Positions 59,211-64,000 of a DNA stretch of 64,000 bases are shown here, piece by piece. Within the stretch, counting starts at the first letter, position 1; every line of letters starts with the position of its first letter. Origin of the DNA: Acidimicrobiia bacterium (GTDB lineage: Bacteria > Actinomycetota > Acidimicrobiia > Spongiisociales > Spongiisociaceae); assembly GCA_009841105.1 (NCBI GenBank), contig VXMM01000023.1, positions 62,001-126,000 on the forward strand, given 5' to 3'. Under the pieces are notes generated by a model. That model was not told the origin of the DNA. It searched no databases and worked only from the letters and a program-made list of their open reading frames with translations. Made by a program: the position numbers and the translations under genes.

Positions 59211-60752
59211 CTAGAACGGCTGCGGTCCCTTGTCTCCGTTCCCGTTCTTCTCGGTCTCGTCCGCCGGTTGCTTCTCGGCGGGACAAGTGTTGCTGATCAC
59301 ACAGGGGTGAGCCTCGATGGTGGCGCGGACCGATCTGTAACTGACCCACCACGACTGCTGCCGGTCCTGGCCGTTGACGGTGACGGTACGGTCGATACGC
59401 ACGGTCCAACCTTTCTGCGCCGGCTGGCGCACGATCGACTCGCCGATCCCCAGGTCCGGGTTGGAGATGTACCGGGTCGGCGGCGGGTCGACGTAGCGGT
59501 AGGGACTGGAGACCTCTCCGGTGACCACCCGGGCCTCCGGCCCGCCCGGCGTCACCACCTCCAGGGTGTGCCAACCGTCCTTCCACGCCCCGATCACCGC
59601 CCTCCCGTCGTTGTCCCCGTACAGTTTCACCGTAAGGGAGGTGTCGGTGTAGTCACTCACCACCAGGACCGGGCTCTGGGTGTCGTTCCGGAAAACCAGG
59701 TCGATGTAGGGATAGTCGAGGGTTCCCTCGATCCCGGGCGGGTAGCGAGATATGTACACGCTATGGGGCCGGGAGGAACTGCCGATGAACCCTCCCCAGA
59801 AGATTGCGCTGTACATGGTGGCCGCGTACTGGCTGATTCCCCCACCGACCGTGTCCGATACCCGATCCACCACCCAGGTATCCGCAGGCACGTATCCCTT
59901 CTCCACCGTCCTCCGCCCCACCAGCGTATTGAGGCTCAGCCGTTCGCCGGGCGGCACCACGGTCCCGGTCACGGTGTCGGAGAAGAGCTCGAGGTTGGTG
60001 ACCCGAGGCTCGCAACAGTCGTGATGGGTGGTGTACCCGGCTATCAGGTGGAGGATTCCCTGCTCCTCCGCCACCTCTTCGTAGATTGCCGGAGGCGCCA
60101 GGTCGAACGCCCTGGCCAGGAATGTGATCATCTCGACCCTGGTCACCGGTTCGGACGGACAGAAGCGGAGCGGATCTTCGGAGCACCCGTTCACCAACCC
60201 GGCCGCCACCGCCGAGTCGATGTTCGGGGTATGCACCGTCCCGGCCAGGTCGCTAAAACCTGCCTCTTCGGCGGGGTCCAATCCGAACGCTCTGGTGAGG
60301 AAGCTGGCCATCGCCCCCCTCGTAACCGCGTCAGAAGGGCAGAAACGCGCCGGGTTCGTGCCGCACCCCTGACTGACACCCAACTCGGCCAGCCGCTCGG
60401 GGTAACCCGACCACCAAGCCTCCTCGTCAACGTCCGTGAAACGGCCGCGGACTGGATCGGGTTCGTCCTGGTGGTCGACCGCCCGGACCAACCAGACCGC
60501 CATGACCCAGCGCTCGATCGGCTCGTCCGGACAGAGGCGTCCGATTCCGCACTCGGTTCCCGTCACTATCCCGAGCGCGTCGAGGGCCTCGATCATCGCA
60601 GCATCGGGACCGTCCGCCGGGACATCCGAGAACGGGCGGCTCACTTCCAAGCCGCTGGATGGCGTCGTCGGCACAGCCGCGGCCACGGATAGCGAAAGCA
60701 TGCTGATCAGCGGCAGCACCAGGCCGGCCGAGAGAACCAGCGGTCGCCTCAT
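59211..60752 (-). CDS. Secreted SLH-repeat protein with VanW domain
   Basis: Signal peptide (VLSAGLVLPLISMLSLSVAAA) is followed by three SLH-like repeats (about residues 35-225), with LCPDEPIERWVMAVWLVRA-type motifs seen three times. The central part is a VanW domain (VPPGERLSLNTLVGRRTVEKGYVPADTW; GGGISQYAATMYSAIFWGG, described in parts), then a G5-like tail. VanW function is not settled but is cell-surface related. Probably anchored to wall polymers. Ends 41 bases before rimO. Confidence 0.9.
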   Translation of the reverse strand: MRRPLVLSAGLVLPLISMLSLSVAAAVPTTPSSGLEVSRPFSDVPADGPDAAMIEALDALGIVTGTECGIGRLCPDEPIERWVMAVWLVRAVDHQDEPDPVRGRFTDVDEEAWWSGYPERLAELGVSQGCGTNPARFCPSDAVTRGAMASFLTRAFGLDPAEEAGFSDLAGTVHTPNIDSAVAAGLVNGCSEDPLRFCPSEPVTRVEMITFLARAFDLAPPAIYEEVAEEQGILHLIAGYTTHHDCCEPRVTNLELFSDTVTGTVVPPGERLSLNTLVGRRTVEKGYVPADTWVVDRVSDTVGGGISQYAATMYSAIFWGGFIGSSSRPHSVYISRYPPGIEGTLDYPYIDLVFRNDTQSPVLVVSDYTDTSLTVKLYGDNDGRAVIGAWKDGWHTLEVVTPGGPEARVVTGEVSSPYRYVDPPPTRYISNPDLGIGESIVRQPAQKGWTVRIDRTVTVNGQDRQQSWWVSYRSVRATIEAHPCVISNTCPAEKQPADETEKNGNGDKGPQPF

Positions 60753-60797
60753 CCTTACCGGTAGGCGGCGGCCAAGGGTCCGTGCACCGGCAACTGT

Positions 60798-61856
60798 TCA
60801 GACCTCCTGGAACACGTAGCGAGCCAGCACCTCTAGGCGATCGCCGAAGCCGTCCGGATGCAGGTACCAGAGGGTTGCGGCCACAGTGGAGAGCATGGGG
60901 TTGCCGTCCTGTGGTGTGAAACAGAACCCGACGATGCGGTTGCCTCCCCGCACGGCCAGCGTCTCGACCGGAACCACCGTTTGGCTGAGTATGCGCCCGT
61001 AATAGCCGTGGTCTCGCCCGAAGGAGAAGATTTCGCCGGCCGAACGCTTGTAGGTGACCGCCACCCTCGGGTTCTCCATGAGGCGCTCCTGGGCCTCCTC
61101 AACGGTGATCTCCCGGTCCAGAACGATCTCGAAATGCAAGGCGTGCATGTACTGGCTGTTGACCTTGATCGCCGACGAGAACAGGTCGAGGTCCTCCCCG
61201 ACGGTCTGGAAGAGGTGATGGGCATCCCGGGCGTGGTGGGTGCCGAACCTTCCCTTGGAATGGGTTCCCACCTCCGGTGACGGGATGAAACCACCTGCCT
61301 GGCTGATGTCGTTTGCCCGCCGGATACAGAGGAAGGAGCCCTCGACGATGTGGTTGGTCCCGTCTGCGTCGAATCCGAGAGTCTTGAGCAGCACCGCGAT
61401 GTTGTGGGTGTTGCATGACACGATGTGGAGGAAGCGGTCCTCCTCCCGGTCGAGAGCCTGATCGTTGATGCCCCGGGCATACATCTTGCCGAAGCCGAAC
61501 TCGGAACCCTGGGCGAGGAACCCGCTGACGCTGGAGGCGCTCCGGTAGTACTTGTGCTTGTACTCGTTACCCGCCGGGGTGCAGTCGACCACCACCGTGG
61601 CGCGTTGGATGGCTTCCCATGCCTCCAGCTTGGGGGCGTGACCCAACTCCTCGAAGCCGGCCCAGCGATCCTGGTCGACCGAGAGATGAGCACCGCGGCT
61701 CACCAGATCGTTCACCTTGCCACGCTCGCGAAGCAAAGGCGTCCGCTTGTGGAACGTCACCTCATCGATGCCAAAGGCTTCCCGATTATCGGCCATGAGA
61801 CCGATCAAGGGCTCCCCTATGGTCCCCGTCCCCACGATATGCACGATCCTGACCAT
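60798..61856 (-). CDS. Glyceraldehyde-3-phosphate dehydrogenase, archaeal-type (type II) homolog
   Basis: 352 residues. N-terminal IVGTGTIGEPLIGLMAD is a Rossmann pyridine-nucleotide site. The active-site Cys148 sits in VSCNTHNI, where archaeal GAPDHs have SCNTT. TPAGNEYKHKYY and GRDHGYYGRIL are also like that family. ATG has AGGAG about seven bases upstream. Activity in glycolysis or a different dehydrogenase role cannot be decided; the Thr-to-His change next to the catalytic Cys is notable. Monocistronic, apparently unlinked to the class I aldolase. Confidence 0.8.
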   Translation of the reverse strand: MVRIVHIVGTGTIGEPLIGLMADNREAFGIDEVTFHKRTPLLRERGKVNDLVSRGAHLSVDQDRWAGFEELGHAPKLEAWEAIQRATVVVDCTPAGNEYKHKYYRSASSVSGFLAQGSEFGFGKMYARGINDQALDREEDRFLHIVSCNTHNIAVLLKTLGFDADGTNHIVEGSFLCIRRANDISQAGGFIPSPEVGTHSKGRFGTHHARDAHHLFQTVGEDLDLFSSAIKVNSQYMHALHFEIVLDREITVEEAQERLMENPRVAVTYKRSAGEIFSFGRDHGYYGRILSQTVVPVETLAVRGGNRIVGFCFTPQDGNPMLSTVAATLWYLHPDGFGDRLEVLARYVFQEV

Positions 61857-62089
61857 CCAGAACTCCTAGCCGCTGGCCATATCCGACGGGTTCTCATAGT
61901 AGGCGTCCGACCGCCCGATCGCACGACTTGGCACCGCGCAGTTACGCACAGCCCCCTCGCCGCCGAAGCGGGGATGCGGATGGTTCGGCGACGTGTACCG
62001 TCTACCGGAACCGGCACAGCCGGTCCCCCAGCGGCTAGGAGCGTCCGTTCATCCCGCCCAACCAGCAATCGCCCCCACATACCGACCCG

Positions 62090-62587
62090 GTGATCCGGGA
62101 GTTGGGATCCGGGGAGCGGAGGGCGGCGGTCGAGGTGATCAACACGGCAGCCGGCTGGTACCGGGAGTTCCTCCCGCCGGAGGAACTCCACAGCCCGGAG
62201 ATGGACGAGTCCGGCTGGGATGCCGAGGCAGAACGGATGACCTGGTGGGGCGCCTTCTCGGACCAGGGCCTGGTGGGGGTGACCGGCAGCGAGCCCATCG
62301 GAGACGTGGTGCTCCTCCGCCACATATACGTCCTTCCCCGGCACCAGCGAAGCGGTGTCGCCGCCGCCCTGATCCGCCATGTCGAGGAAATGTCGCCCGC
62401 GGGCATCAGGATGATCGTGGCCGGCACCTACGCGGCCAACTTCAAGGCCCGCGGCCTCCTGGAGAAGAGCGGATACCGGCCGGCTGCCGACTCCGAGCTC
62501 ACGCTCCGTACCTACTACGACATACCCGAGGACCGCCTCCTCGGTTCGGTCGCCTATGTGAAGGCTGTCGGCTCGCCCGGGCGATGA
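62090..62587 (+). CDS. GNAT family N-acetyltransferase
   Basis: 165 residues. RHQRSGVAAALIRHVEEM is the acetyl-CoA motif, with LRHIYVLP before it and NFKARGLLEKSGY as motif B. Substrate unknown. GTG start without a clear ribosome site. Follows the GAPDH gene divergently and precedes an MFS gene by about 60 bases. Confidence 0.85.
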   Translation: MIRELGSGERRAAVEVINTAAGWYREFLPPEELHSPEMDESGWDAEAERMTWWGAFSDQGLVGVTGSEPIGDVVLLRHIYVLPRHQRSGVAAALIRHVEEMSPAGIRMIVAGTYAANFKARGLLEKSGYRPAADSELTLRTYYDIPEDRLLGSVAYVKAVGSPGR

Positions 62588-62648
62588 ACAGGACTCCGAT
62601 CTAGGGTGATGGGGGTAACCTGGTCGGGATGGTCCCTGTGACACCGGG

Positions 62649-63947
62649 TTGGCTCGCCGCAACGGGCCCCAGCCATCACACCCATCCGTCCATCGTGCGG
62701 CCGCCCGCGGAATCGATACGTTGAGCTCCTTGATACGCATGTTCGGGCCGGCCTCCGGATATCGCCGGGATGACTGGCGGCTGCTGGGGCTGATGTATCT
62801 GGCCGGCCTGTTCCAGGGATACGTGCAGACCCAGGCCGTCAACACCCTCCCGTTCGTCCGGCTCACGTTCGACCTGTCCAGCGCCGACATGAGCTACCTG
62901 TTCGCCATCGCCCGCATCGGTTCCCTGGTCGCCGTCGTCTACGCGGTGTTCGGCGACCGCTGGGGGCGCCGAGGTCCCTTCCTGACCGCATACCTAATGC
63001 TCATGCTGGCCACCGGAGCCACGGCAGCGGCCTTCTCCCCCACTATGTACACCGCGCTGCAAGTGGTCGCTCGCATGGGTTCGGCCGCCACGGCGATGCT
63101 GGCGACGGTCCTGCTGGCCGAGCAGGTCAGCTGGAACAATCGAGCCTGGGCGATCAGCCTCTATTCCACCGCCGTGGCTCTCGGATCGGGAGCGGGACTC
63201 CTTGCCCTCCCGATCGCTCAGGCCACCGAGGCCGGTTGGCGCCTGCTGTTCGCAGCATCGGTTGCCGGCCTACCCATCTACCTGTGGCTGAGGGTGAGGG
63301 TCGAGGAGAGCAGGGTGTTCCGGTTCGACGCCGGTGGCGGTAGCGTGTTTGCCCCCCTGTTCGGTCGATGGGCCGGACGTTTCTGGCTGGCCGGCATCTA
63401 CAGCCTCTCGGTGAGCGCGTTCTCGGCGGTGGCGGTCACGTTCGCTCTCGAACGGCTCGTCAACGGTCTGGGGCTGACCTCCTCCGAGGCGGCCCGCATC
63501 CTGTTGATCGGCGGCACGCTGGGAGGTACCGGCTTCTTCCTGGGTGGGCGCATGGGCGACACCCTGGGACGCAAGCCGGCCATCCTCCTCTCGCTGGTGG
63601 TGGGACTGGCGGGAGGGATCGGTTTCTACTGGACGTCGAGCAGAGACCTTCTCATCGTGGCCGCCACGCTGTCGGCCTTCGGCAGCTCGGCCGCCCTACC
63701 CGTGAGCGCCGCCCAGCGAACCGAGTTGTTCCCGACCGAAATCAGAGCCACCGCCACCCAATGGCTGCACACGGTGGCCGTGCTCGGGTCGATCCTCGGC
63801 CTGACCATCGCCGGAGCCACCATCGAGATGTGGAGCCTGCCGGTGACCGTGACCGTGCTGGGTGTGGGGGTGATCGTGGCGATGCTCGCACAGCTCGCAA
63901 TTCCCGAGACGCTCGGCGACGACATGAGTCACACGACCAACCGATAG
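62649..63947 (+). CDS. MFS transporter
   Basis: 432 residues with about 12 hydrophobic helices. The motif A-like AVFGDRWGRRGPFLTAY follows helix 2; a second GGRMGDTLGRKPAIL lies in the C-terminal half. FPTEIRATATQWLHT is typical of sugar/drug-type MFS. Starts at TTG 62649, 62721 or ATG 62739 are all possible; the first 30 residues are polar and may not be translated. Substrate unknown. Confidence 0.88.
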   Translation: MARRNGPQPSHPSVHRAAARGIDTLSSLIRMFGPASGYRRDDWRLLGLMYLAGLFQGYVQTQAVNTLPFVRLTFDLSSADMSYLFAIARIGSLVAVVYAVFGDRWGRRGPFLTAYLMLMLATGATAAAFSPTMYTALQVVARMGSAATAMLATVLLAEQVSWNNRAWAISLYSTAVALGSGAGLLALPIAQATEAGWRLLFAASVAGLPIYLWLRVRVEESRVFRFDAGGGSVFAPLFGRWAGRFWLAGIYSLSVSAFSAVAVTFALERLVNGLGLTSSEAARILLIGGTLGGTGFFLGGRMGDTLGRKPAILLSLVVGLAGGIGFYWTSSRDLLIVAATLSAFGSSAALPVSAAQRTELFPTEIRATATQWLHTVAVLGSILGLTIAGATIEMWSLPVTVTVLGVGVIVAMLAQLAIPETLGDDMSHTTNR

Positions 63948-63980
63948 CGAGGATATAGGGTCACCAGGCGGAGGACGTTC

Positions 63981-64000
63981 ATGGCGACCATCGCCCACCA
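63981..64000 (+). CDS. Start of an unidentified gene (cut by window end)
   Basis: ATG at 63981 is preceded by GGAGG at 63970-63974, six bases upstream, downstream of the MFS gene. Only six codons (MATIAH) are in the window, so the product cannot be named. Confidence 0.4.

Noticed and set aside
1-64000. CRISPR arrays, tRNA/rRNA genes, insertion sequences
   Set aside because: No regularly spaced direct repeats, tRNA cloverleaf with T-loop, rRNA-like stretch or transposase was found by eye; small or unusual examples could be missed.

Overview
This window reads as a piece of a high-GC, Gram-positive-type actinobacterial chromosome. I would guess an Acidimicrobiia-like lineage, possibly marine or host-associated. 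The evidence is overall base composition, frequent GTG/TTG starts, a 13E12-type HNH protein, an F420-type luciferase-like oxidoreductase, a nitrobindin, SLH-domain secreted proteins, and an actinobacterial-style SOS box (CGAAC-N4-GTTCG) upstream of recA. The taxon is inference, because no rRNA or tRNA gene lies in the window.

Region 1 (1-9.3 kb) is mostly plus-strand: a 5'-cut HNH protein, a secreted YVTN beta-propeller, an NYN RNase-like protein (minus), a GNAT enzyme, an RNase Z-like hydrolase, an arylsulfatase, and a LysM-containing oligopeptide-type binding protein. Region 2 (9.3-22 kb) is an accessory zone rich in defence and toxin-antitoxin genes: a HigA antitoxin with a broken HigB, a DUF262/DUF1524 (GmrSD-like) protein, a CBS protein, a Fic protein with a palindromic operator, back-to-back VapBC and MazEF modules, and an AAA/DUF4143 ATPase, among metabolic genes (amidase, PhyH oxygenase, GGT). 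A 28-bp sequence with the layout of a XerCD dif site lies at 13220-13247. Gene orientation changes around it, so this zone may be the replication terminus.

Region 3 (22-31 kb) holds a complete glycine cleavage operon (gcvT-gcvH-gcvPA-gcvPB), a class I aldolase, an MFS protein and an ATP-dependent DNA ligase. Region 4 (31-38 kb) is a tight five-gene operon: SLH-domain secreted protein, cysteine-rich lipoprotein, peptidoglycan-binding/coiled-coil adaptor, and a MacB-like ABC ATPase and permease. The adaptor carries two internal tandem duplications, one on each side of a predicted hairpin turn. Region 5 (38-53 kb) is mixed metabolism: MsrA, nitrobindin, a trans-3-hydroxy-L-proline dehydratase-like enzyme, two trans-sulfuration-family enzymes, acyl-CoA dehydrogenase, enoyl-CoA hydratase, RNase HII, two orphan solute-binding lipoproteins, HIT, Trm112, YbaK, SURF1 and an SSB-like protein. 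Two copies of a structured, apparently non-coding repeat of about 210 bp occur here.

Region 6 (53-64 kb) has the conserved rimO-cinA-thpR-recA neighbourhood with a LexA box, an SLH-VanW secreted protein, an archaeal-type (type II) GAPDH-like protein, a GNAT enzyme and an MFS transporter. No CRISPR array, insertion sequence, rRNA or tRNA was recognised.
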